Below, piece by piece: positions 1 to 5,690 of a DNA stretch of 6,885 bases. A program made the position numbers and the translations under genes. The DNA lies in NCBI GenBank assembly GCA_002898855.1, contig BEIR01000066.1, positions 1 through 6,885 on the forward strand, in the 5' to 3' direction. A model generated the notes under the pieces. The model had not been told where the DNA came from, did not search any database, and worked only from the letters and a program-made list of their open reading frames with translations. Origin of the DNA: a bacterium HR41. GTDB lineage: Bacteria; Actinomycetota; Thermoleophilia; Solirubrobacterales; Thermoleophilaceae. How positions within the stretch are numbered: the stretch's first letter is position 1; each line of letters opens with the position of its first letter.

Positions 1-629
1 GCGGGGAGCCGCGCCGGCGCATCGGCCGCGTCGAGGTCGGGATCGCGCGTGTGACCGTCGAGCGCCGCGTTGTCGACAGTGGAGTCGACGAGGATCTCGG
101 CCGCGTCCTCGTTGTTGACACCGAGTGCGCAGCGCGCGCTGATGACAAGCGGACCCTGGCGCAGCAGCTCGCGCGACTCGCCGGCACCGAGCGTGAAGGG
201 AGCTACTCGCACCGCTCGCATGTCGGCGAGACCGTTCGCCGAGGGGACGGCTCCGAGCGTCGCCTCGTTGATCTGCTCCCCGGTCAGCGAGTCCTTCTTG
301 ACCTGCGCGCCAGTGATCGACTCCTCGATGATCTCGAGCGAGCCGATCGAGTCGGTGGCAGCCTCGGCTTTGCCGACGGCGCCGGTGCGGATCTCGCTCG
401 GTCCGACGGCGTTCGCCATGATCTCGCTTGAGCCGACAGCGTCCTGGCGGATGTCGTCCTTGTAGACGGTGGCTGTGCCGGGCAGCGCCTGTGCCGTACC
501 AGCGACGGCGGCGATCAGCGCGATCGTCGCCACCACCAGAGCGGGCGAGGGGCGCGGCAGCCGCCTGCGCAGCCGGCCGTCGCGGCGCGCTTCGGTGCTG
601 GGTTGCCCTGCGTCGATAGATGAACGCAT
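1..629 (-). CDS. Exported decapeptide-repeat protein, partial (C-terminus beyond left edge)
   Basis: The frame opens at ATG 629-627 and stays open to the left edge, giving 209 codons without a stop. A GGGAGG ribosome binding site sits 7 nt upstream (637-642), which supports this start. The protein begins with a basic Arg-rich stretch (residues 15-26), then a hydrophobic segment (about 30-48) ending in an Ala-x-Ala-like site (AQA, 46-48), so it is probably a Sec signal peptide or signal anchor. Residues 61-130 are seven exact 10-residue repeats (for example MANAVGPSEI, KKDSLTGEQI). From about 138 a beta-rich region follows (VAPFTLGAGESRELL, then GPLVISARC and DNAALDG). I recognise this architecture from uncharacterised secreted proteins of Thermoleophilia-like actinobacteria; no function is known to me. 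It is divergent from the B12 operon and probably unrelated to it. The coding call is strong; the role is unknown. Confidence 0.85.
   Translation of the reverse strand, partial: MRSSIDAGQPSTEARRDGRLRRRLPRPSPALVVATIALIAAVAGTAQALPGTATVYKDDIRQDAVGSSEIMANAVGPSEIRTGAVGKAEAATDSIGSLEIIEESITGAQVKKDSLTGEQINEATLGAVPSANGLADMRAVRVAPFTLGAGESRELLRQGPLVISARCALGVNNEDAAEILVDSTVDNAALDGHTRDPDLDAADAPARLP
240..449 (-). repeat. Seven in-frame 30-bp (10-residue) degenerate protein repeats
   Basis: Within the left-edge gene, residues 61-130 divide without gaps into seven decapeptides of approximate form x-x-x-[ADS]-[VIL]-[GT]-x-x-x-[IVA], for example RQDAVGSSEI, MANAVGPSEI, RTGAVGKAEA and KKDSLTGEQI. A branched or aliphatic residue recurs every five positions, as in pentapeptide-type beta-helices. 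The DNA copies are diverged, so this is an old protein-level repeat rather than a recent tandem duplication. Confidence 0.8.
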
Positions 630-636
630 GCGCGAA

Positions 637-642
637 CCTCCC
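637..642 (-). promoter_or_regulatory. Ribosome binding site of the repeat-protein gene
   Basis: On the minus strand this reads GGGAGG, 7 nt before ATG 629-627. It is a near-perfect Shine-Dalgarno sequence and fixes the start of the left-edge gene. Confidence 0.8.
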
Positions 643-691
643 GTGTCCGGGTTGCCGAACGAGCGCGGCCCGGGTCGGGCCGCCGCGGGTC

Positions 692-734
692 GGCCGGCAC
701 TGGCGCTTGCCGCTCGCGACTCTGCGTGCCGGCC
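692..734. repeat. Inverted repeat, 9-bp arms, 25-nt spacer
   Basis: GGCCGGCAC at 692-700 is exactly complementary to GTGCCGGCC at 726-734. An alternative nested pairing of CTTGC (706-710) with GCAAG (738-742) also exists. It lies about 65 bases upstream of the minus-strand gene and about 120 upstream of the riboswitch, so it could be an operator or a leader hairpin. In DNA this GC-rich it could also be chance. Confidence 0.3.
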
Positions 735-838
735 TTCGCAAGCTCAAGAACAAGCGAGCCACAGGGTTGTTGCGGGGCGGCGGCGTTGACGCAGAACCCC
801 CCGACCTAGGCGACGTGGCGTTCTGCCGCCGGCGGCGC

Positions 839-844
839 TATCGT
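839..844 (+). promoter_or_regulatory. Candidate -10 element for the riboswitch transcript
   Basis: TATCGT fits the actinobacterial TAnnnT -10 pattern and would start transcription at about 850-852, only a few bases before the first paired base of riboswitch P1 (856). No good -35 hexamer sits 17 bases upstream (the region reads TGGCGT). The position is attractive but the sequence support is weak. Confidence 0.3.
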
Positions 845-855
845 GCCCGCTCAGG

Positions 856-1000
856 GACGGCGAGGGCTCGAGGAAGTCCGGTGCAAGTCCGGCGCGGTCG
901 CGCCACTGTGACCGGGGAGCGAACCCCAAAACGCCACGGGCGAGCGCCTGGAAGGCGGGGCTAGCTGCGATCCGGAAGCCAGGAGACTCGGCTCGCCGTC
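856..1000 (+). ncRNA. Cobalamin (adenosylcobalamin-type) riboswitch
   Basis: The element carries the conserved blocks of the cobalamin riboswitch in order: an AGTCCGGTGCAAGTCCGG hairpin (877-892 region), the B12-box core GCGGTCGCGCCACTGTGA (about 894-911), a GGGG/CCCC hairpin with loop AGCGAA (914-927), and the 3' signature GGAAGCCAGGAGAC (974-987). A perfect 9-bp P1 helix closes it, GACGGCGAG (856-864) with CTCGCCGTC (992-1000). It lies directly upstream of cbtB, 48 bases before the GTG start, with no terminator-like hairpin plus U-run after it, so control is more likely at translation initiation than by intrinsic termination. Binding of coenzyme B12 is expected to repress cobalt uptake and corrin synthesis. 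The identity is secure; the mechanism is inferred. Confidence 0.95.
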
Positions 1001-1047
1001 AAAATCCGCCGTCCGTGGGACGCGTCATCCCAGGAGGTTCGATCGCT
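1001..1047 (+). promoter_or_regulatory. Candidate riboswitch expression platform and cbtB ribosome binding site
   Basis: Between P1 and the cbtB start lies a second copy of the P1 3' strand: CGCCGTCC at 1007-1014 can pair over 8 bp with 855-862, excluding P1. Two small hairpins are also possible (CGTCC 1010-1014 with GGACG 1018-1022; TGGGA 1016-1020 with TCCCA 1028-1032), the latter reaching the first base of the AGGAGG Shine-Dalgarno (1032-1037). GGTTCG (1036-1041) is complementary to CGAACC (920-925) at the loop and 3' stem of a riboswitch hairpin. These are pairings visible by eye; no folding energy was computed. Confidence 0.5.
1032..1037 (+). promoter_or_regulatory. Ribosome binding site of cbtB
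   Basis: AGGAGG with a 10-nt spacer to GTG 1048. It selects 1048 over the upstream in-frame GTG at 1015, which would place the Shine-Dalgarno inside the gene. Confidence 0.85.
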
Positions 1048-1266
1048 GTGAACACCGAACTCGCCGAACACAACGCCGGGCGGATGGAGGCGCCGGCGCC
1101 GATCTCGCTGGCCGAGCTGCGGCCGTGGCTGTGGTTCGCGCTGGTGCTGATGCTGCTCGTCTACTTCGTCGGTTTCGACGAAGGCGCTACGGCGCTCACG
1201 CCCGGCAACTTCGTGCACGAGTTCGTGCACGACGGTCGCCACCTGCTCGCCTTCCCCTGCCACTGA
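1048..1266 (+). CDS. cbtB: CbtB, small cobalt-transporter subunit
   Basis: A 72-residue protein with one membrane span (residues about 27-43, WLWFALVLMLLVYFVGF) and a histidine-rich C-terminus with H57, H61, H65, C71 and H72 (VHEFVHDGRHLLAFPCH). A single span followed by a terminal metal-binding motif ending in Pro-Cys-His is the hallmark of CbtB, partner of CbtA in a predicted B12-regulated cobalt uptake system. The terminal His/Cys cluster probably binds cobalt; the topology is not evident from the sequence. The start is GTG 1048 because of the AGGAGG at 1032-1037. It is the first gene after the riboswitch and is followed by cbtA after 12 bases. Length and motif are typical of the family, and the assignment is firm even though transport biochemistry for CbtAB is largely inferred from comparative genomics. 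Confidence 0.93.
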   Translation: MNTELAEHNAGRMEAPAPISLAELRPWLWFALVLMLLVYFVGFDEGATALTPGNFVHEFVHDGRHLLAFPCH

Positions 1267-1278
1267 GGGCCGAGCACG

Positions 1279-2082
1279 ATGGTGCGCGCGCTTCTCGTCC
1301 GCGGCCTCGTCGCGGGCGCGGTCGCGGGACTGTTCGCAGCCCTGTTCGCCTGGGCGGTTGCCGAACCGGCCGTCGACGCGGCGATCGGCTACGAGGCCGC
1401 CAAGGAAGCGGCGGCCGGTAGCGCCGGAGCGCCCGAGGTCGTCCCCCGGGCGCTGCAGAAAACGCTCGGTCTCGCCACCGCGACGACCGTTTACGGCGCG
1501 GCGATCGGTGGCCTGTTCGCGCTCGCGTTCGCGCTCTCCTGGCGACGGTTGCTCGGCGGCGGTCCCGGGCGGGCGGCGCTGTCGCTCGCCGCGATCGCGT
1601 TCGTCGTTGTTTTCCTCGTGCCGTTCCTGAAGTACCCGGCGAACCCGCCGGCGGTAGGCGACCCCGCGTCGATCGACCGTCGCACGGCGCTGTTCGTGAC
1701 CATGATCTGGATCTCGATCGCCGCCAGCGTCGCCGCCGTGCGTGCCGCCCAGGCCGTGCGACGCCGCTGGCAGCATGCCCTGAGCCCCGCCGGCGGGCGG
1801 CTATTGGCGGCGCTCGGCTATGCGGCGATCGTCGCTGCCGCCGCCCTCGCGCTGCCCGCGATCCGCGAGCTGCCGCGCGACTTCCCGGCCACGACCCTGT
1901 GGTCGTTCCGCATCGGTAGCGTCGGTACGCAGGCGGTGCTCTGGGCGGTGCTGGGCGCCGCGTTCGCCGAGGCCGCCGAGCGCCTGCTCGCCGGGCGCTC
2001 GCTGTGGTTCGGGAGCGTCGCCGCCCGCACCGGTCGTGCCGGCGTCGCCGCCGACACGAGCCGCAGTGGCGGAGGTCCGTGA
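1279..2082 (+). CDS. cbtA: CbtA, cobalt-transporter membrane subunit
   Basis: A 267-residue integral membrane protein. Hydrophobic segments are visible at about 5-28, 65-86, 98-117, 136-158, 175-194 and 212-235, so five or six spans. Family signatures are AEPAVDAAIGYE after the first span (28-39), PFLKYPANPPAVGDP (115-129) after the third, and LPRDFPATTLWSFRIGSVGTQ (from 198) before the last. These match CbtA, the larger partner of CbtB in predicted cobalt import. The start is ATG 1279 with GAGGG (1265-1269) overlapping the cbtB stop, suggesting translational coupling. The C-terminal tail after about 236 is hydrophilic and looks non-conserved. The stop lies 15 bases before cobG-cobH, placing cobalt import and corrin synthesis in one riboswitch-controlled operon. 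No ATP-binding component is present here, as expected for CbtAB. Confidence 0.92.
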   Translation: MVRALLVRGLVAGAVAGLFAALFAWAVAEPAVDAAIGYEAAKEAAAGSAGAPEVVPRALQKTLGLATATTVYGAAIGGLFALAFALSWRRLLGGGPGRAALSLAAIAFVVVFLVPFLKYPANPPAVGDPASIDRRTALFVTMIWISIAASVAAVRAAQAVRRRWQHALSPAGGRLLAALGYAAIVAAAALALPAIRELPRDFPATTLWSFRIGSVGTQAVLWAVLGAAFAEAAERLLAGRSLWFGSVAARTGRAGVAADTSRSGGGP

Positions 2083-2097
2083 TCGGGGGCTAGAGCC

Positions 2098-4080
2098 GTG
2101 TCGCGCTGCCCGGGCGTTCTTGATTGGCACATCGCCGACGACGGCGGTCTCGCCCGCGTCAGGCTGCCCGGGGGGATCGTCACGGTCGCGCAGCTGCGCG
2201 CCTTCGTCGCTGCAGCTGGGCTGGGCAGCGGCATCGTCGAGCTGACCTCGCGGGCCAGCCTGCAGGCGCGCGGGGTGCCGATCGGCGAGCAAGCGCGCTT
2301 CGCCCAGCTGCTCGAGCAGGGCGGGCTCTTGCCGTCGCGCCGGCACGACCGCGTCCGCAACCTGCTGCAAAGCCCGCTCGCGGGAAGGCACCCGCGCGCG
2401 CTCGCTGCCACCGACGAGCTGGTGCGCCGCTTCGATCGCGCGCTCTGTGCCGACCCCGCGCTTGCAGAGCTGCCACACCGCCTCGTCGTGTGCGTCGACG
2501 ATGGCTCGGGGCTCGGCCTGCGCAGCGACGCCGACCTCGCGCTCGTTCCCCGGCACAGCGAGCGCGGAGAGGCCGGCGATCGCCAGGCGGACGCGTTCGA
2601 GCTCCTCGTCGGCGGCTTTCGCAGCGGGCTCGTGGCGGCTGCGACGGAAGCCGAGCGCCTCTTGCTCGACGCCCTCCGCGTCTTCCTCACGATCGCCGGC
2701 GGGGTGCGCAACGTCGGCGAGCTCAACGGCGGGCCTGCGGCGCTCGTCGCCGCCCTCGGCGGGGAGCTTGGCGAGCGGCTGCTGCCCGCGCTCGTCGCTC
2801 CTGCCCGTGAGCGGCCGCTCGGCCGGTGCGCACAGCGCGACGGCCGCGCCGCGGTTTTCGCCCTCGCCCCGCTCGGCCGCACCGACGCCGGAGCGCTGGC
2901 GGCGCTGTGCGACGCGCTCGAAGCGGCAGGCGTCGGCGAGCTGCGCGTCACGCCGTGGCGGTCGCTAGGCGCCGTCGACCTTGCGGAAGGGGACGTCGAG
3001 CGGGTGCTCGCCGCGTTCGAAGCCGCCGGTTTCGTCACCGATCCCGAGTCGGGCTGGGTCGGGCTGAGCGCCTGTGCCGGCCTCGGCGCGTGCGGGCGGG
3101 CGCGAGCCGACGTGCGCGTCGCCGCCGCCGCGCGCGCCGGTGCGCGCAGCGCCGGCGACCTCCCCGAGCACTGGGCTGCGTGCGAACGCCGCTGCGGCGA
3201 GCCCGACCTTGCGGGTGTGGTGAGCGTCGCGGTGCTTGACAGCGCGGTGGTCGTCGACACGCCAGCCGGCCGGCGCGAGTTCGGCACGGTGGCGGCGGCG
3301 GCGTCCGCGCTCGGCGGTGGGTCTAGCGGTGCGGGGCCGGGCGGTCCGGTTCCGAGCGAAACGGGTAACGGCGGTGGCGCGCACGACCGTGGTGCGCGCG
3401 AGAGCAGCGCGTCGCCGGGTGGCGAGCCGGCCCGCGGCGGGGCGCTCGCACCCGACCTCGACTACATCCGCGACGGGCGCGAGATCTACCGCCGCTCGTT
3501 CGCGCTGATCCGCGCCGAGGCGCGCCTCGACCGTTTCAGCGGCGCCCTCGAGCGCTGCGTGGTGCGGATGATCCACGCCTGCGGCATGGTCGACCTCGCC
3601 GACGACGTCGAGGCGTCGCCGCGCTTCGCCGAAGCCGCGGTCGCAGCGCTCGAACGGGGAGCGCCGATCTTCTGCGACACGCATATGGTCGCCTCAGGCA
3701 TCACCAGGCGGCGGCTGCCGGCCGACAACGACGTCGTCTGCACGCTCTCCGATCCGCGCAGCGCCCAGCTCGCCCGCGAGCTCGGTACGACGCGGACGGC
3801 CGCCAGCGTCGAGCTCTGGAAGGACCGCCTCGACGGAGCGCTCGTCGTTGTCGGCAACGCGCCAACAGCGCTCTTCCACCTGCTTGTGCGCCTCGAGCAA
3901 GGGTGGCCTCGCCCCGCCGCGGTGGTCGGCGTTCCCGTGGGTTTCATCGGCGCTGCCGAGTCGAAGCGAGCGCTCGCTGCCCGCCATCACCTCTGCGAGT
4001 ACCTCGTCGTGCACGGCCGGCGGGGCGGCAGCGCGATCGCCGCGGCGGCCGTCAACGCGCTCGCGAGCCCCGAGGAGTGA
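2098..4080 (+). CDS. cobG-cobH: CobG-CobH fusion: precorrin-3B synthase and precorrin-8X methylmutase
   Basis: One uninterrupted 660-residue frame, GTG start after GGGGG (2085-2089). Residues 1 to about 400 are CobG, a sulfite/nitrite-reductase-like enzyme that oxidises precorrin-2-derived tetrapyrrole to precorrin-3B with O2. Signatures are ELTSRASLQARGV (48-60), RNLLQSPLAGRHP (87-99), VVCVDDGSG (130-138), and four cysteines C326-x5-C332 and C362-x3-C366 expected to bind the 4Fe-4S cluster. Residues 405-452 are a Gly/Ser/Pro-rich linker. Residues 453-660 are CobH/CbiC, which moves a methyl from C11 to C12 of precorrin-8X to give hydrogenobyrinic acid. It has DYIRDGREIYRRSF (455-468), the catalytic His493 in MIHACGM, CDTHMVASGI (526-535) and VGNAPTALFHL (585-595). 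No ATG, GTG or TTG occurs in frame within the linker, so CobH should be made only as part of the fusion. Both enzymes are normally separate proteins. Confidence 0.9.
   Translation: MSRCPGVLDWHIADDGGLARVRLPGGIVTVAQLRAFVAAAGLGSGIVELTSRASLQARGVPIGEQARFAQLLEQGGLLPSRRHDRVRNLLQSPLAGRHPRALAATDELVRRFDRALCADPALAELPHRLVVCVDDGSGLGLRSDADLALVPRHSERGEAGDRQADAFELLVGGFRSGLVAAATEAERLLLDALRVFLTIAGGVRNVGELNGGPAALVAALGGELGERLLPALVAPARERPLGRCAQRDGRAAVFALAPLGRTDAGALAALCDALEAAGVGELRVTPWRSLGAVDLAEGDVERVLAAFEAAGFVTDPESGWVGLSACAGLGACGRARADVRVAAAARAGARSAGDLPEHWAACERRCGEPDLAGVVSVAVLDSAVVVDTPAGRREFGTVAAAASALGGGSSGAGPGGPVPSETGNGGGAHDRGARESSASPGGEPARGGALAPDLDYIRDGREIYRRSFALIRAEARLDRFSGALERCVVRMIHACGMVDLADDVEASPRFAEAAVAALERGAPIFCDTHMVASGITRRRLPADNDVVCTLSDPRSAQLARELGTTRTAASVELWKDRLDGALVVVGNAPTALFHLLVRLEQGWPRPAAVVGVPVGFIGAAESKRALAARHHLCEYLVVHGRRGGSAIAAAAVNALASPEE
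4072..4077 (+). promoter_or_regulatory. Ribosome binding site of cobIJ inside the end of cobG-cobH
   Basis: The last two sense codons of cobG-cobH (GAG GAG, Glu659-Glu660) form a Shine-Dalgarno, 10 nt before GTG 4088. This fixes the cobIJ start at 4088 rather than at earlier in-frame starts inside cobH, and suggests translational coupling. Confidence 0.75.
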
Positions 4081-4087
4081 GCGGGGC

Positions 4088-5605
4088 GTGACCGTCAACG
4101 GCGCACGCAGCGAAGGCGTGCTGTTCGGCGTCGGTCTCGGCCCCGGTGACCCCGAGCTCGTGACGCCGAAGGCGCAGCGCGCGATCCAGCGCGCCGCTGT
4201 GGTGGCCTACCCGCAGGCGCCGCGCGGGCGCAGCTTCGCGCGCTCGATCGCCGAACCGTACCTGCGCCCCGACCACGTCGAGCTGCCGCTCGTCTTTCCG
4301 GTGACGACCGAGCCGGACGAACCCGCAGGCGGCTACGAGCGCGCGCTTGCCGCCGCCTACGACGAGTGGGCCGAGGCGATCGCCGAGCGCTTGCGTGCCG
4401 GGCTCGACGTGGCGTTCATCTGCGAGGGCGACCCGTTCGTGTACGGCTCCTACATCTATGTGCACGAGCGCCTCGCTGGGCGCTTCCGCTGCGAGGTCGT
4501 ACCGGGCGTGCCGTCGTTCTGCGGCGCGGCCGCCGCTGCCGGCGTGCCGCTCGCCAAGCGCGACGACAAGCTTGCGCTGCTGCCAGGAACGCTTGCCGAG
4601 GAGGAGCTCGAGGAGCAGCTCGCCAGCACCGACGCCGCCGTGGTGTTGAAGCTGGGGCGCACCTTCGGAAACGTGCGCCGCGCCGCGCAGGCGGCCGGCG
4701 TTGCCGAGCGCTCGCTGTACGTCGAGCGGGCGACGACGAGCCGCGAGCGCGTCGAGCTGCTGCCCGAGGTGAGCGGTGACGTGCCCTACATGTCGCTTCT
4801 GCTCGTGCCGACGGCCGACCGCAGTCCGGCGGGGCGGCGTCGCCCGGCGCGGCGCGCGCAGGCGGCCGTGACCGTCGTCGGGCTCGGTCCGGGCGACCCC
4901 GCCTGGCTGACCCCGGAGGCGCACGCCGCGCTCTGCGACGCCGACGAGCTCGTCGGCTACGGCCCCTACCTCGAGCGTGTGCCGCACCGGCCGGGACAGC
5001 GTCGCCATCCCTCCGACAACCGCGAGGAGCTCGCCCGCGCCCGGCTTGCCGTGGCGCTGGCGCGGGAGGGTCGACGGGTAGCGGTGGTGTCGTCGGGCGA
5101 CCCGGGCGTGTTCGCGATGGCGACGGCGGTTTGCGAGGCGCTCGACCGCGACGGTCTCGCCGCCGACGTCGAGCTCGAGGTCCTGCCCGGGATCACCGCG
5201 ATGCAGGCCGCGGCGGCGCGCGTCGGTGCGCCGCTCGGACACGACTTCTGCGCGCTGTCGCTCTCCGACCGGTTGAAACCGTGGGCGGTGATCGAGGAGC
5301 GGCTGCGCGCAGCTTGCGCCGGCGATCTCGTGATCGCCATCTACAACCCCGCTTCCCGGTCGCGCCGCAGCCAGCTCGAGCGTGCGCGCGCGCTGCTCGT
5401 CGAGCTGCGCGGCACCGAGACGCCGGTCGTGGTGGCGCGCGCGCTTGGCAGCGAAGACGAGGAGGTCACGGTCACGACGCTCGCCGCGCTCGACTGCGCG
5501 AGCGTCGACATGCGCTGTCTTCTGATCGTCGGTTCTTCGCGTACGCGCGTGGTGGCACGCCCGGACGGACGCACGCCGCTCGTCTACACGCCCCGCACCT
5601 ATTGA
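4088..5605 (+). CDS. cobIJ: CobIJ: precorrin-2 C20- and precorrin-3B C17-methyltransferase
   Basis: A 505-residue fusion of two SAM-dependent tetrapyrrole methylases in the cytoplasmic corrin pathway. CobI (about 11-241) has GVGLGPGDPELVTPKA (14-29), CEGDPFVYGSY (112-122) and PGVPSFCGAAAAAGVPLA (139-156); it methylates precorrin-2 at C20. An Arg/Pro-rich linker (about 242-258) follows. CobJ (about 260-505) has VVGLGPGDPAWLTPEA (263-278), SSGDPGVFAMA (335-345), LPGITAMQAAAARVGAPLG (366-384) and IYNPASRSR (418-426); it methylates C17 of precorrin-3B with ring contraction, so it uses the product of the CobG half of the gene just upstream. CobI-CobJ fusions of about this length are well known in actinobacteria, including mycobacteria. 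The frame extends upstream into cobH, but GTG 4088 is chosen for its GAGGAG ribosome site and for CobI beginning near residue 11; GTG 4118 is a less likely alternative. Confidence 0.95.
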   Translation: MTVNGARSEGVLFGVGLGPGDPELVTPKAQRAIQRAAVVAYPQAPRGRSFARSIAEPYLRPDHVELPLVFPVTTEPDEPAGGYERALAAAYDEWAEAIAERLRAGLDVAFICEGDPFVYGSYIYVHERLAGRFRCEVVPGVPSFCGAAAAAGVPLAKRDDKLALLPGTLAEEELEEQLASTDAAVVLKLGRTFGNVRRAAQAAGVAERSLYVERATTSRERVELLPEVSGDVPYMSLLLVPTADRSPAGRRRPARRAQAAVTVVGLGPGDPAWLTPEAHAALCDADELVGYGPYLERVPHRPGQRRHPSDNREELARARLAVALAREGRRVAVVSSGDPGVFAMATAVCEALDRDGLAADVELEVLPGITAMQAAAARVGAPLGHDFCALSLSDRLKPWAVIEERLRAACAGDLVIAIYNPASRSRRSQLERARALLVELRGTETPVVVARALGSEDEEVTVTTLAALDCASVDMRCLLIVGSSRTRVVARPDGRTPLVYTPRTY

Positions 5606-5619
5606 GCTACTGGCGGTCG

Positions 5620-5636
5620 ACCGGGCGGGGCCCGGT
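5620..5636. terminator. Possible hairpin between convergent cobIJ and cobK
   Basis: ACCGGG (5620-5625) pairs with CCCGGT (5631-5636) around a 5-base loop, 15 bases after the cobIJ stop and 55 bases after the cobK stop on the other strand. There is no U-run on either strand, so it is at best a weak, U-less terminator of the sort suggested for high-GC actinobacteria, or chance. Confidence 0.3.
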
Positions 5637-5690
5637 ACGCCTGCTCGGTCGCGCCGGCTCGGGCGCGTGCCCACCGTGGCGAGGGCCGCT

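Larger units (their letters stand above)
643..855. other. Divergent intergenic region between the repeat-protein gene and the B12 operon
   Basis: About 210 bases with no credible gene; frames open across it have no ribosome binding site or family resemblance and run into the riboswitch. It should hold promoters for both directions. It contains a 9-bp inverted repeat (692-700 with 726-734), a TTGACG hexamer at 786-791 without a well-spaced -10 partner, and a TATCGT hexamer at 839-844 well placed to start the riboswitch transcript. Confidence 0.6.

Noticed and set aside
51..465. Two overlapping plus-strand frames at the left edge
   Set aside because: Both are antisense to the minus-strand repeat protein, which has a signal peptide, phased repeats and a good ribosome site.
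786..812. TTGACG with a downstream TAGGCG as a promoter
   Set aside because: The spacing is only 15 bases and the -10 is poor; the TATCGT at 839-844 fits the riboswitch 5' end better, though it too is weak.
620..964. 114-codon plus-strand frame in the intergenic region
   Set aside because: It runs through the conserved riboswitch core, has no ribosome site and resembles no protein; the RNA element explains this DNA better.
961..1776. 271-codon minus-strand frame across cbtB and cbtA
   Set aside because: It is a shadow of two clearly recognised membrane proteins and also overlaps the riboswitch end; no ribosome site or family motif was seen.
1818..3287. 489-codon open frame on the minus strand
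   Set aside because: It lies antisense to cbtA and CobG. Its Ser/Ala/Arg-rich composition is the usual by-product of GC-biased codons on the other strand, with no recognisable domain.
3848..4087. Upstream extension of the cobIJ frame into cobH
   Set aside because: The extra 80 residues are out-of-frame cobH sequence without CobI similarity; the GAGGAG at 4072-4077 points to GTG 4088.
4052..5674. 540-codon open frame on the minus strand
   Set aside because: It covers cobIJ in antisense, which has full family motifs in its own frame. The antisense product is Arg/Ala/His-rich low complexity.
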